From contig JAICXC010000050.1 in NCBI GenBank assembly GCA_025980665.1, forward strand, positions 1 through 35,379: DNA of 35,379 bases, in the 5' to 3' direction. Shown piece by piece: positions 16,701 to 24,942 of this stretch. The notes beneath the pieces are model-generated. The model was given only the letters and a program-made list of their open reading frames with translations. It was not told where the DNA came from and did not search any database. Origin of the DNA: Bryobacteraceae bacterium (GTDB lineage: Bacteria > Acidobacteriota > Terriglobia > Bryobacterales > Bryobacteraceae). How positions within the stretch are numbered: the stretch's first letter is position 1; every line of letters begins with the position of its first letter. A program made the position numbers and the translations under genes.

Positions 16701-17854
16701 ACCTAGTCAAAGTCAACCGCAAGGCTGCCGATCGGGCGGCCAGTGGCCATCCCTGGCTCTTTTCGAGCGATATCACCGATCGCGGCGAAGCCCAGCCAGG
16801 CGATGCCGTCGCTGTGGCCGACCCAAGGGGCCGGATCATCGGCACGGCGCATTACAGTTCCACCTCGCAGATTGCGCTGCGCCTTCTCACCAACAATCGC
16901 GAGCCGATCGACCGGCCGTTTTTTCTGCGCCGCCTGACCCAAGCCCTCGCGCATCGCGAACGCATCGTAACTCATTCCAACGCCTATCGGCTGGTCTTTT
17001 CCGAAGCCGATCTTCTGCCCGGACTGATTGTCGATCGCTATGGTCCGTATCTCGTGATGCAGACACTCAGCCAGGGGATGGATCGAGCGCGGGACGTAAT
17101 CACTCATTGTTTGAATGAGCTTTTGCATCCCGCCGGCATTCTGGCGCGCAACGATGCCAATGTCCGCAAGCTGGAAGGCCTGGCTGCGGAGACTCTCGTC
17201 TTATCAGGCGAAATCCCCGAGCGTGTCGCGATAGAAATGAACGGCCTGGAACTTGAAGCCGACCTGCTGCATGGCCAGAAGACCGGCATTTATCTCGACC
17301 AGCGCGAAAATTACATCGCCGCTGAACGCCATGCTCATGGACGGGTGCTCGATTGTTTCAGCTCCACCGGCGGATTCGCCCTGCATACCGCCCGCCAGGC
17401 TGAATCGGTCGAAGCAGTGGAGTCCTCCGTTCCCGCGCTGGCGATCGCCGAAACCAATGCCCGCGCGAACGCGCTTACCAACATCCAGTTCCGCAAGGCG
17501 GATGTATTCGAATTCCTCGCAGGGCTCGACCGCCGGTATTCAATGATTGTCCTGGATCCACCGGCCTTCGCGCGCTCACGCAAGATGCTGGACGATGCCG
17601 CCCGCGGGTACAAAGAGATCAACCTGCGTGCGCTGCGGCTGCTCGATCCGGGCGGAATTCTCGTGACTTGCTCCTGCTCGCATCATATGAGCGAGGCGAT
17701 GCTGTTCCAGATCGTCGCCGAAGCCGCGCTCGATGCGGGCAAGACTGTTCGGGTTCTGGAACGCCGGACCCAGGCTTCGGATCATCCCATTTTGTTAACC
17801 GTGCCCGAAACGCTCTATCTCAAGTGCCTGATTCTGGAAGTTCTCGCAGCATAA
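16697..17854 (+). CDS. rlmI: Class I SAM-dependent 23S rRNA methyltransferase, RlmI-like
   Basis: The protein is 385 aa from the TTG at 16697. An N-terminal PUA domain (about 1-75; 'KAADRAASGHPWLFSSDI', 'PGDAVAVADPRGRIIG') precedes an EEHEE-type middle domain and a Rossmann methyltransferase. Methyltransferase motifs are the SAM loop 'DCFSSTGGFALHTAR', the catalytic-site motif 'VLDPPAFARSRK' and 'VTCSCSHHM'. RlmI makes 5-methylcytosine at position 1962 of 23S rRNA; RlmK-type relatives have other specificities. A longer frame runs to 16361, but it overlaps htpX and has no conserved content. The TTG overlapping the htpX stop fits the window's coupling pattern and places the protein start right at the PUA domain. 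Confidence 0.92.
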   Translation: MNLVKVNRKAADRAASGHPWLFSSDITDRGEAQPGDAVAVADPRGRIIGTAHYSSTSQIALRLLTNNREPIDRPFFLRRLTQALAHRERIVTHSNAYRLVFSEADLLPGLIVDRYGPYLVMQTLSQGMDRARDVITHCLNELLHPAGILARNDANVRKLEGLAAETLVLSGEIPERVAIEMNGLELEADLLHGQKTGIYLDQRENYIAAERHAHGRVLDCFSSTGGFALHTARQAESVEAVESSVPALAIAETNARANALTNIQFRKADVFEFLAGLDRRYSMIVLDPPAFARSRKMLDDAARGYKEINLRALRLLDPGGILVTCSCSHHMSEAMLFQIVAEAALDAGKTVRVLERRTQASDHPILLTVPETLYLKCLILEVLAA

Positions 17855-17876
17855 ACAAGAGATAGAATATAGGGCG

Positions 17877-19445
17877 ATGAAAGCCCTCCGGCTCGCCCCT
17901 TATTTGGCGCTCGTAGCCGGATTTGTCCGCGCCCAAGGCGACATCAAACCGGAAATTCGTGGCTCCGTGATGGAGCCGAGCCTCAATTTCGGCATAGCCG
18001 GCGCGGAAATCACATTGTTCGAATTTCTTCTCGATGCGGAAAAGACGTTAGTCCGTACCCAGATCGCAACAACCTCAACGGACACACACGGCGAGTTCCG
18101 ATTTCCAATCGACCACTTCGGCGAGTACTTTGTCGAGGTAAAGAAGGAGGGCTATTCCGTTCCCTCAGTCGCGTCGGGTGACGCGTTCGCTCGCGCGGAT
18201 GTGAATCGTGACCATCCTACGCAAGACCTGCGCTTCTCGCTGACGCATCCGGGCGAAATTACGGGTCGGGTCGTCGATGAAGACGGTAATCCAGTAGCCG
18301 GTCTGCAGGTCGGAATCGAAATTGGTGACTCACCGATTCCAATACCAATGGGAGCCGGAGGCGTTACTGGCCAAGACGGATCTTTCACTATGAAAGAGTT
18401 GCCCGCTGGGCAATACATAATTCTAGTCTCTCCAAAGGTCCCAGAGAATGTTAAGGCTGAGTTCTCTGAAGACGATTTGAAGATCGTCGATCAGGACATC
18501 GATTCCGCACCAAGTGCGCCGGTACCGCTAAGTCCGGGAGCCACGACAAGTGTGGGGACGATTACGGTCCGCAAGGCGCCCTACTACCGCGCGCATGTTT
18601 CGGTGGCGGGCGCCGATTGCTCGCCCAATGAGCGTTGGACGTTTTCGGCGAGAACGGCAAAGATAAGCCCTGAATTCGGTCGTCAGATCACCGTACCGTG
18701 CGGCAGCGGGTTTCTGGTCCGCAACCTGAAACCCGGCTCATACTTGTTCACCCTCAGGACCGGGGAACCAAACGAGACAGCTAAATGGGCACTGGCCGAA
18801 GTCGAGATCAGACGCGCAAACGTGGAAGTTTCGATGGTCATGTCGCAGGCTGCCGAAATCCACGGTCGTTTTATAGCTTCCGAAGGCGCGACGTTGCCGA
18901 CGTTTCAGCGTGTGGGGATCATGATGCGTGGGCGCTTCGACTCCGCCGTCGGAGCCGTGGACACGGAAGGCAAGTTCACGGTTAGGAATCTTTGGGGGGT
19001 ACCCCATGATTTGTCCGTGCAGGGATTGGGCGGCAGATACTACGTCAAGGAAATCCGCGACAACGGCGTGGTCATGACGGACGGAATGGTCACACCGGTT
19101 CCAGGCGCTCAGGCGCAAAATCTGGAAATCGTTCTGGACGACCGGCCCGCGACCATTACTGGATCAGTGCGGGACGGAGACAAACCCGTCAGGAAGCCTT
19201 TTGTGCTCGTCGTGAGATTGCCTTTCACGGTAGGTGACCCACTCATGAATTCCGAGCGACCGGCCGGCGACGACCAAGGAAGATTTCAAATTTCCGGACT
19301 TGCGCCCGGAGAGTATCGTGTGATCGCTCTCACCAGGAACATAGTGAATACGCAAGTCTCGAACCAACTCTTGATGCGCGCCGAGAAAGTCATGCTGGAA
19401 CGCGGCGGCTCTCAAAGCGTTTCACTGAAGATCGTCGAACCTTAG
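17877..19445 (+). CDS. Secreted carboxypeptidase-regulatory-like (beta-sandwich repeat) protein
   Basis: This 522-aa exported protein has a signal peptide (about 1-20, ending VRAQ). It contains several carboxypeptidase-D regulatory-like or prealbumin-like beta-sandwich units, recognisable by 'ITGRVVDEDGNPVAGLQV', 'GVTGQDGSFTMKELPAGQYI', 'ITGSVRDGDKPVRKPFV' and 'DDQGRFQISGLAPGEYRVIAL'. There is no catalytic peptidase domain. Such proteins are very numerous in Solibacter-like genomes and are thought to bind surface partners or polysaccharides, but function is not established. The ATG at 17877 is preceded by TAGAAT 8 bases upstream. Codon use looks a little less GC-biased than its neighbours. 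The next gene follows after 9 bases with a strong ribosome-binding site. Confidence 0.88.
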   Translation: MKALRLAPYLALVAGFVRAQGDIKPEIRGSVMEPSLNFGIAGAEITLFEFLLDAEKTLVRTQIATTSTDTHGEFRFPIDHFGEYFVEVKKEGYSVPSVASGDAFARADVNRDHPTQDLRFSLTHPGEITGRVVDEDGNPVAGLQVGIEIGDSPIPIPMGAGGVTGQDGSFTMKELPAGQYIILVSPKVPENVKAEFSEDDLKIVDQDIDSAPSAPVPLSPGATTSVGTITVRKAPYYRAHVSVAGADCSPNERWTFSARTAKISPEFGRQITVPCGSGFLVRNLKPGSYLFTLRTGEPNETAKWALAEVEIRRANVEVSMVMSQAAEIHGRFIASEGATLPTFQRVGIMMRGRFDSAVGAVDTEGKFTVRNLWGVPHDLSVQGLGGRYYVKEIRDNGVVMTDGMVTPVPGAQAQNLEIVLDDRPATITGSVRDGDKPVRKPFVLVVRLPFTVGDPLMNSERPAGDDQGRFQISGLAPGEYRVIALTRNIVNTQVSNQLLMRAEKVMLERGGSQSVSLKIVEP

Positions 19446-19454
19446 GAGGAATCC

Positions 19455-20309
19455 ATGCGACGCAGAGATTTTCTACCTGCATTAGCCGCGCCGCTCGCGC
19501 TCGCGCAAAATACAGGAATCGTTCCGCCGGTCCAAAGAAAGGGCCGCATCAAGCAAGGCATCACGCGCGGCGTCTTCGCCCGCGAAATGAGCATGGAGGA
19601 CTGCTGCCGCGAGGCCGCGCGCCTCGGCATCAAAGGATTCGATCTGGTCGGACCAGCCGACTGGCCTCTGCTCAAGAAGTACGGACTGGTGCCCTCGATG
19701 TATCCGCTCGGCCCCGGCGGGACCATCGCCGATGCTTTGAACACTCCGGCGAATCACGCCAAGCTCGAAGCATCGCTGCGCGCGGCCATCGACGAATCGG
19801 CGGCCGCCGGCGTGCCGAACGTGATCACGTTTTCGGGAAATCGGCGCGGCATGGACGATCGCGTGGGAGCGGACAACTGCGTGGCGTTTCTCAACAAAGT
19901 CAAAGCCCAGGCGGAGGACAAAGGCGTCACCATCTGCATGGAGTACTTGAATAGCAAAGTGAACCACAAGGACTACATGTTCGATCACATCGGCTGGGGT
20001 GTCGATGTGATGAAGCGCGTGAACTCGCCGCGCGTGAAGATCCTGTTCGACATTTATCACGCGCAGATCATGGACGGCGATATCGTGCGCAACATTCGCG
20101 ATAACTTCCAATGGATCGCGCACTTCCACACTGGCGGCAATCCCGGCCGTCACGACATCGACGATTCTCAGGAGTTGAACTATCGTTTCATTATGCAAGC
20201 CATCGCGGATTTGGGGTTCACTGGGTTCGTCTCGCACGAGTACAGCCCAGCTCCAGGGCACGATCCAATCGCTACCCTGAACAAGGCAATCGAGATATGC
20301 GACGTCTGA
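19455..20309 (+). CDS. Hydroxypyruvate isomerase-like TIM-barrel protein
   Basis: This 284-aa protein is of the xylose-isomerase/AP-endonuclease-2-like TIM-barrel superfamily, hydroxypyruvate isomerase branch. It has 'CCREAARLGIKGFDLVGP', the acidic metal-site strands 'VTICMEYLNSKVNHKDY' and 'KILFDIYHAQIMDGDI', 'WIAHFHTGGNPGRHDID', and 'GFTGFVSHEYSPA' with the last glutamate. The N-terminus 'MRRRDFLPALAAPLALAQ' reads as a short twin-arginine-type export signal, so the enzyme is probably periplasmic rather than cytosolic. Members isomerise hydroxypyruvate/tartronate semialdehyde or sugar ketoses; the real substrate is open. AGGAGG lies just upstream of the ATG. It overlaps the next cytochrome gene by 13 bases. 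Confidence 0.88.
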   Translation: MRRRDFLPALAAPLALAQNTGIVPPVQRKGRIKQGITRGVFAREMSMEDCCREAARLGIKGFDLVGPADWPLLKKYGLVPSMYPLGPGGTIADALNTPANHAKLEASLRAAIDESAAAGVPNVITFSGNRRGMDDRVGADNCVAFLNKVKAQAEDKGVTICMEYLNSKVNHKDYMFDHIGWGVDVMKRVNSPRVKILFDIYHAQIMDGDIVRNIRDNFQWIAHFHTGGNPGRHDIDDSQELNYRFIMQAIADLGFTGFVSHEYSPAPGHDPIATLNKAIEICDV

Positions 20310-21049
20310 TCTTGCTGGTCTTGGGTTCGTTTTGTCAGCACGCGTTTGGACAAGCCGGACCCTATGTACGCCAGCAGGTGGACCCCGCGGCTGCGGATCG
20401 CGGCAAGCGCGTCTACACTCAGTTCTGTATCAACTGCCACGGAGCGCTGGCGAAAGGCACTGAACAAGGGCCGGATCTCATTCGTTCTCCTTTGGTGCTG
20501 CGCGATCGCCTGGGTAATGAGATCGGACCGGCGCTCAAGAAACTCGCGAATCACAAGACGGACCTGACGAACGCGCAGGTGGCCGACCTCACGCATTTTC
20601 TCAAAGACCAGATCGAAGCGACGGCCAAGAATCGCAATCCTGAGCATCCTCCTAATGTGCTCACGGGCAATTTGGAAGCCGGGCGAGCTTATTTTAATGG
20701 TGCTGGTAAGTGCAATACGTGTCACTCACCTTCGGGTGACTTGGCTGGAGTCGGGCGCAAATATAGCCCGATCGACCTGCAGCAGCGTTTCCTGTTCCCA
20801 CGCCGAAGTAAACCGCTCCAGGTCACGGTGACGCCTTCGGGCGGCCAGCTCGTCACGGGATCTCTCGAGCGCATTGACGATTTCAGCGTCGCTCTGCGCG
20901 ATGCCACTGGAGAATATCGTGCCTTTACGCGCGGCCCCAATGTGAAGGTGGACATTGACGACCCGCTGACGGTGCACAATCAGATGCTCGATGCTTACAC
21001 CGACCAGGACATGCATAACGTGGTCCGATACCTGGAGTCGCTCAAGTGA
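20297..21049 (+). CDS. Periplasmic dihaem c-type cytochrome with interrupted second domain
   Basis: This 250-aa exported protein has a signal peptide (1-19, ending FGQ) and haem motifs CINCH (44-48) and CNTCH (139-143). There is no methionine between about residues 48 and 229, so the first haem lacks an evident Met ligand; His86 or His100 are candidates. Between the second haem and the final helix ('DMHNVVRYLESLK') a beta-rich insert of about 55 residues ('VTVTPSGGQLVTGSLERI', 'DFSVALRDATGEYRAF') interrupts the cytochrome fold. The ATG at 20297 lies inside the upstream gene, and its TGA overlaps the GTG of the PQQ dehydrogenase, so it is very probably that enzyme's electron acceptor. Confidence 0.93.
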   Translation: MRRLILLVLGSFCQHAFGQAGPYVRQQVDPAAADRGKRVYTQFCINCHGALAKGTEQGPDLIRSPLVLRDRLGNEIGPALKKLANHKTDLTNAQVADLTHFLKDQIEATAKNRNPEHPPNVLTGNLEAGRAYFNGAGKCNTCHSPSGDLAGVGRKYSPIDLQQRFLFPRRSKPLQVTVTPSGGQLVTGSLERIDDFSVALRDATGEYRAFTRGPNVKVDIDDPLTVHNQMLDAYTDQDMHNVVRYLESLK

Positions 21050-22614
21050 ATCGGCTCGCCGTCTTCCTATTTGCTGTTAGTACGTTTGGACAAACGACTT
21101 TCCCCCAAGCATGGCCCAGCTACAATGGCGACACCTCCGGCCGCCGCTACAGCAGCCTTTCGAAAATCAACCAGTCGAATATCAATTCGTTGCCGCTCGC
21201 CTGGGTTTATCGCGTGAATCCCGGTCGCGCTCCGCAGGCCGGCGGCGGGAATGTCAACACCACCATCAAGGGAACGCCCGTGGTCGTGAACGGGGTGCTC
21301 TATACGACAATCCCGGATCACGTATGGGCCATCGACGCGCGCACCGGTCGCGAGATCTGGCATTATGTGTGGCCATCTAAGGGCGGATGGCACATCGGCA
21401 ATCGCGGTGTGGCGGTTCTGCGTGAAATGGTGTACGTCGAAACTCCAGACTGCAACTTGGTCGCGCTGAACTCGAAAAATGGAAAGGAAAAGTGGCATAC
21501 GCAGATCTGCGACCTGGAGCAGTTCTACTATGCCTCCGTTGCTCCCGTCATCGTAAAGAATCACGTGATCACCGGCGTCAGTGGCGACGATCTGGATATT
21601 CCCGGCTATATCGAATCGCACGATCCCGATACCGGGGCACTGCAATGGCGGTGGTACGCGCATCCCGAGCCGGGCAGTCCTGAAGCCAAGACCTGGCCAA
21701 GCGTCGAAGCTATGATGCACGGCGGCGGAATGACCTGGGTGCCTAGCACTTACGATCCCGATCTGAATCTCCTATACTTCGGCACGGGCAACCCGCAGCC
21801 GGTGATCGCTGGGCAGGGCCGCGAAGGATCGAACCTGTACACGGAGTGCATCATTGCCCTAAATCCTGATACAGGCAACCTGGCGTGGTACTTCCAACCC
21901 TCGCCGCACGATACGCACGACTGGGATGCGGTGCAGACGCCAGTACTTTTCGATGGCGAGATCAACGGACAACCCAGGAAGCTTCTGGCGCAAGCCAGCC
22001 GAAACGGGTGGTTCTTCGTGCTCGATCGCGCCACCGGCAAGAACGTCTCAAGCAGCGAGTTCGTCAAGACCAACTGGACCCTCGGCGTCGATGCGAAGGG
22101 CCAGCCGATTCCGAATCCAGCCAAGCAGCCTAAGCTCGATGGCGCACTGGTGACGCCCAACCAGGGTGGAGCGATCAACTGGCCCTCGCCTAGTTTCAAC
22201 CCCGAGACTGGATTGTTCTACGCCAACGCTGCCCGCGCCTGGAGTGTGTACTACGTTTACGATGACGACGACAAACCCGAGGGGTGGGGTGGCAACGATC
22301 GCAGCGGTGTCTCCGAAGCGATGCTCCAGGCGATCGATTACAAAACCGGAAAGATTCGCTGGAGCCATAAATGGCCGGGCAATGGCGGCGGCGTCCGATC
22401 GGGACTGCTGAGCACAGCGGGGAAACTTTTGTTCGCCGGCGATCCAAGCTCGAACTTCGTAGCCCTGGATCCCGCCACCGGTGAGCCGCTGTGGCACGCG
22501 GTCCTGCATACGGTGGTCAGCAACGGTCCGATCACCTATGAACTCGACGGGGTTCAATATTTAGTGGTGGGTGCCGGGGATACGCTGTATGCGTTCGCCA
22601 TGCGAGCCCGCTAA
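21046..22614 (+). CDS. PQQ-dependent dehydrogenase (soluble periplasmic quinoprotein) with Asp-x-Asp metal motif
   Basis: This 522-aa exported quinoprotein has a short signal (about 1-16) and an eight-bladed propeller: 'SYNGDTSGRRYSSLSKINQS', repeated 'ALNPDTGNLAWYFQPSPHD'-type blades, and a C-terminal 'GVQYLVVGAGDTLYAF'. It should oxidise an alcohol, aldose or polyol and pass electrons to cytochrome c. In the active-site segment 'PHDTHDWDAVQ', Asp292 matches the catalytic Asp and Asp294 the extra Asp of lanthanide-dependent enzymes. The usual metal-ligand Glu of this family appears replaced by Asp182 ('VSGDDLDIPG'). No adjacent Cys-Cys pair is seen. GTG overlaps the cytochrome stop (GTGA). 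No pqq biosynthesis genes are in the window. Confidence 0.94.
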   Translation: MNRLAVFLFAVSTFGQTTFPQAWPSYNGDTSGRRYSSLSKINQSNINSLPLAWVYRVNPGRAPQAGGGNVNTTIKGTPVVVNGVLYTTIPDHVWAIDARTGREIWHYVWPSKGGWHIGNRGVAVLREMVYVETPDCNLVALNSKNGKEKWHTQICDLEQFYYASVAPVIVKNHVITGVSGDDLDIPGYIESHDPDTGALQWRWYAHPEPGSPEAKTWPSVEAMMHGGGMTWVPSTYDPDLNLLYFGTGNPQPVIAGQGREGSNLYTECIIALNPDTGNLAWYFQPSPHDTHDWDAVQTPVLFDGEINGQPRKLLAQASRNGWFFVLDRATGKNVSSSEFVKTNWTLGVDAKGQPIPNPAKQPKLDGALVTPNQGGAINWPSPSFNPETGLFYANAARAWSVYYVYDDDDKPEGWGGNDRSGVSEAMLQAIDYKTGKIRWSHKWPGNGGGVRSGLLSTAGKLLFAGDPSSNFVALDPATGEPLWHAVLHTVVSNGPITYELDGVQYLVVGAGDTLYAFAMRAR

Positions 22615-22640
22615 GCGAATGCAGTTACTCTAGAAGCGTA

Positions 22641-24215
22641 GTGTCCGAGCGCCACGTCAACCCCTGGATTGTTGCCTTCTCGGTGATGCTGTGCACCTTC
22701 ATGGAGGTGCTGGATACCACCGTCGTCAACGTCTCGCTTCCTCACATCGCCGGGAACCTTTCGGCGACCATCGAGGAAGCTACCTGGGTTCTTACCTCGT
22801 ACCTGGTAGCTAACGCCATTGTTCTGCCCATGACCGGCTGGCTGGCGAACTTCTTTGGCCGCAAACGTCTGCTGATGTATAGCGTGGCGGGCTTCACCCT
22901 ATCGTCATTCTTGTGCGGAGCGGCGCCGACGCTGCCCCTGCTGGTGATCTTTCGTGTGATTCAGGGGCTGTGTGGAGGCGCGCTGCAGCCGATTTCGCAA
23001 GCTGTTCTGCTCGAAGCGTTCCCACCCGAAGGCCGCGGCAAAGCGATGGGTTTCTGGGGGTTAGGAATTGTGGTTGCGCCGGTCTTGGGTCCCGTGTTCG
23101 GCGGCTGGCTCACGGACAGCTATAGCTGGCGCTGGGTCTTCTATATCAACTTACCGGTCGGCATCCTGTCGGTTCTTATGGTGCACTGGTTCGTTTTCGA
23201 TCCCTCTTACATTAAGCGCGATGAAACGGCGCGTATCGATTATTGGGGTATCGGGATGCTGGCCGTATGGATCGCGGCGTTGCAGATCTCCTTCGATAAA
23301 GGTCAGCAGTTAGATTGGTTCAGCTCGCCCTTTATCGTGGGACTTCTGGTAATCGCCGGCATATTTCTGGCTGCGTTCCTGGTTCGCGAAATGCTGGCCG
23401 AGCACCCGGTCGTGAACCTCCGTATTTTCAAGGTTGGAAGTTACAGCACTGGCGTGTTTCTGATGGCGGTTCTGGGATTCGTGCTGTATGGCAGCATCGT
23501 AATTCTGCCCATCTGGCTACAGACGCTGATGGGATATCCGGCCACGCGAGCAGGAATGACCATGGCTCCGCGAGGGATGGGATCGATGATCGCCATGCCG
23601 CTCATAGGCATGATCCTGCCGCGGTTCGATCCGCGTAAGCTACTCGCGGGCGGCTTGCTCATGGGCGCTCTCTCGACGTGGCAGTTCGGACAGTTGAATC
23701 TGAACGCAGGCTACTGGGATCTGTTCTGGCCCCAATTTATACAAGGTTTCGGACTGGGACTGATTTTCGTCCCGCTCACAACCATTACGATGGGCAGGGT
23801 GCCGCGCGAAAGTATGGGAAACGCGACCAGCCTCTTTAACCTGATGCGCAATATCGGCGGGGCGGTAGGGATCGCGGTGATCGCCATGCTCAATACGCGT
23901 TATCAGCAGAAGTACATCAACATTCTCGGATCCCACGTCGCCCAGGGCGATCCGGCGACGCAGCAATGGCTGGGATCCCTAAGATCCATGTTCCTCGGTG
24001 CAGGGGCAGGGCCGGGATTGGCGGATCAACGTGCTTACGGCGCGGTATTCGGATTAGTGCAGCAGCAGGCCGCCATGCGGGCGTTCCTGGACATTTTCAA
24101 ACTGTTGACGCTGGTGTTCGTCTTGATGATCCCGCTGGTGCTGCTGATGCGGAAGCCCAAGAAAGGCGAAGGTGGCCCTGCAAAGGGTTCAGACGACGTT
24201 CCCATGGCTCATTAA
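22641..24215 (+). CDS. DHA2-family MFS drug exporter (EmrB/QacA-like)
   Basis: This 524-aa inner-membrane proton antiporter has about 14 hydrophobic helices. Helix 1 carries the DHA2 motif 'EVLDTTVVNVSLPHIAGNL'. Motif A follows helix 2 ('GWLANFFGRKRLLM'), motif C lies in helix 5 ('GLGIVVAPVLGPVFGGWLTD'), and 'SWRWVFYINLPVG' is typical. The family exports hydrophobic drugs, often with an EmrA membrane-fusion partner, which is not seen here. The GTG start at 22641 lies 9 bases after TACTCT. It is 26 bases downstream of the PQQ dehydrogenase stop, so it may be read-through from that operon or have its own short-leader promoter. Confidence 0.93.
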   Translation: MSERHVNPWIVAFSVMLCTFMEVLDTTVVNVSLPHIAGNLSATIEEATWVLTSYLVANAIVLPMTGWLANFFGRKRLLMYSVAGFTLSSFLCGAAPTLPLLVIFRVIQGLCGGALQPISQAVLLEAFPPEGRGKAMGFWGLGIVVAPVLGPVFGGWLTDSYSWRWVFYINLPVGILSVLMVHWFVFDPSYIKRDETARIDYWGIGMLAVWIAALQISFDKGQQLDWFSSPFIVGLLVIAGIFLAAFLVREMLAEHPVVNLRIFKVGSYSTGVFLMAVLGFVLYGSIVILPIWLQTLMGYPATRAGMTMAPRGMGSMIAMPLIGMILPRFDPRKLLAGGLLMGALSTWQFGQLNLNAGYWDLFWPQFIQGFGLGLIFVPLTTITMGRVPRESMGNATSLFNLMRNIGGAVGIAVIAMLNTRYQQKYINILGSHVAQGDPATQQWLGSLRSMFLGAGAGPGLADQRAYGAVFGLVQQQAAMRAFLDIFKLLTLVFVLMIPLVLLMRKPKKGEGGPAKGSDDVPMAH

Positions 24216-24291
24216 AGTCTTAGATTTCTTAATGTTCTGACCCCTTTTAGGCACCATTCGCCGTTGGGGTTCGGCTTATGATGGAAGTGGC

Positions 24292-24933
24292 ATGAGATCG
24301 CTCATTCACCTCCGCTTGGCTGCGATCTTATTCCTTGCGGTTTTCCCCATTGCCAAGGTGCACGGGCAGGTTCTGGAGTTCGAATCCGGAGGCTTGAAAT
24401 ACAAAGCGCTGACGCGTGGCGGTGTAACCATCATGTTCGCCCCGCTTCCCACGCGAGTACTGGGCTACACCATCTTACAGGTTGCCATCTCCAACGGTTC
24501 GCCGGTGTCCTGGAGTTTTAAGCCGGAAGACTTCCGGTTCGAGCGGGACGATGGCCAGCGGATTCAAGCTGTGTCGGCCGGAACCGTGGTTAAGCAGCTA
24601 CTGGATCACGCCAGCCGGGGAGATGTCGGGCGGTTGATCAGCGCCTACGAAGCGGCGCTGTTTGGCAACGCACATGTACGTTCCACCAACGGTTACGAAT
24701 CGCGGCGGCAGGACTACCTGGCCCTGGGCTCGACCAAGCTGAAAGCCGCATCGGCAGCCTCGGCGATCGCGCTGGTGACGACCAAGCTCTCATCTGGACA
24801 ATCCACTGACGGCGCCGTGTTTTATCCCAGCAAGGGCAAGCCATTAGGCGCGGGAAAGCTGATTGTCGAAGCGGCGGCCGAGACATTTGAATTCCCGGTG
24901 GAAGCGGAGCCGCAATCCCGAGCCTCTCGATAA
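24292..24933 (+). CDS. Secreted hypothetical protein
   Basis: This 213-aa exported protein has a signal peptide at about 1-25 (ends KVHGQ). An N-terminal beta domain ('GLKYKALTRGGVTIMFAPLP', 'YTILQVAISNGSPVSW', 'FKPEDFRFERDDGQ') is followed by an Ala/Lys-rich helical segment (about 95-165) and a last strand region ('GAVFYPSKGKPLGAGKLIV', 'ETFEFPVEAE'). The pattern resembles DUF4352-like or immunoglobulin-like extracellular domains, but I cannot name a family. The ATG lies 9 bases after TATGAT. It is convergent with the ygfZ gene, 9 bases away. Confidence 0.85.
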   Translation: MRSLIHLRLAAILFLAVFPIAKVHGQVLEFESGGLKYKALTRGGVTIMFAPLPTRVLGYTILQVAISNGSPVSWSFKPEDFRFERDDGQRIQAVSAGTVVKQLLDHASRGDVGRLISAYEAALFGNAHVRSTNGYESRRQDYLALGSTKLKAASAASAIALVTTKLSSGQSTDGAVFYPSKGKPLGAGKLIVEAAAETFEFPVEAEPQSRASR

Positions 24934-24942
24934 CTCTACGTC

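Noticed and set aside
19482-20261. 259-codon minus-strand frame over the TIM-barrel gene
   Set aside because: Shadow frame; the sense strand encodes a clear hydroxypyruvate-isomerase-like protein with a strong ribosome-binding site.
21046-22614. Membrane-bound glucose dehydrogenase (Gcd type)
   Set aside because: There are no N-terminal membrane helices; the protein is a short soluble quinoprotein with a cytochrome partner.
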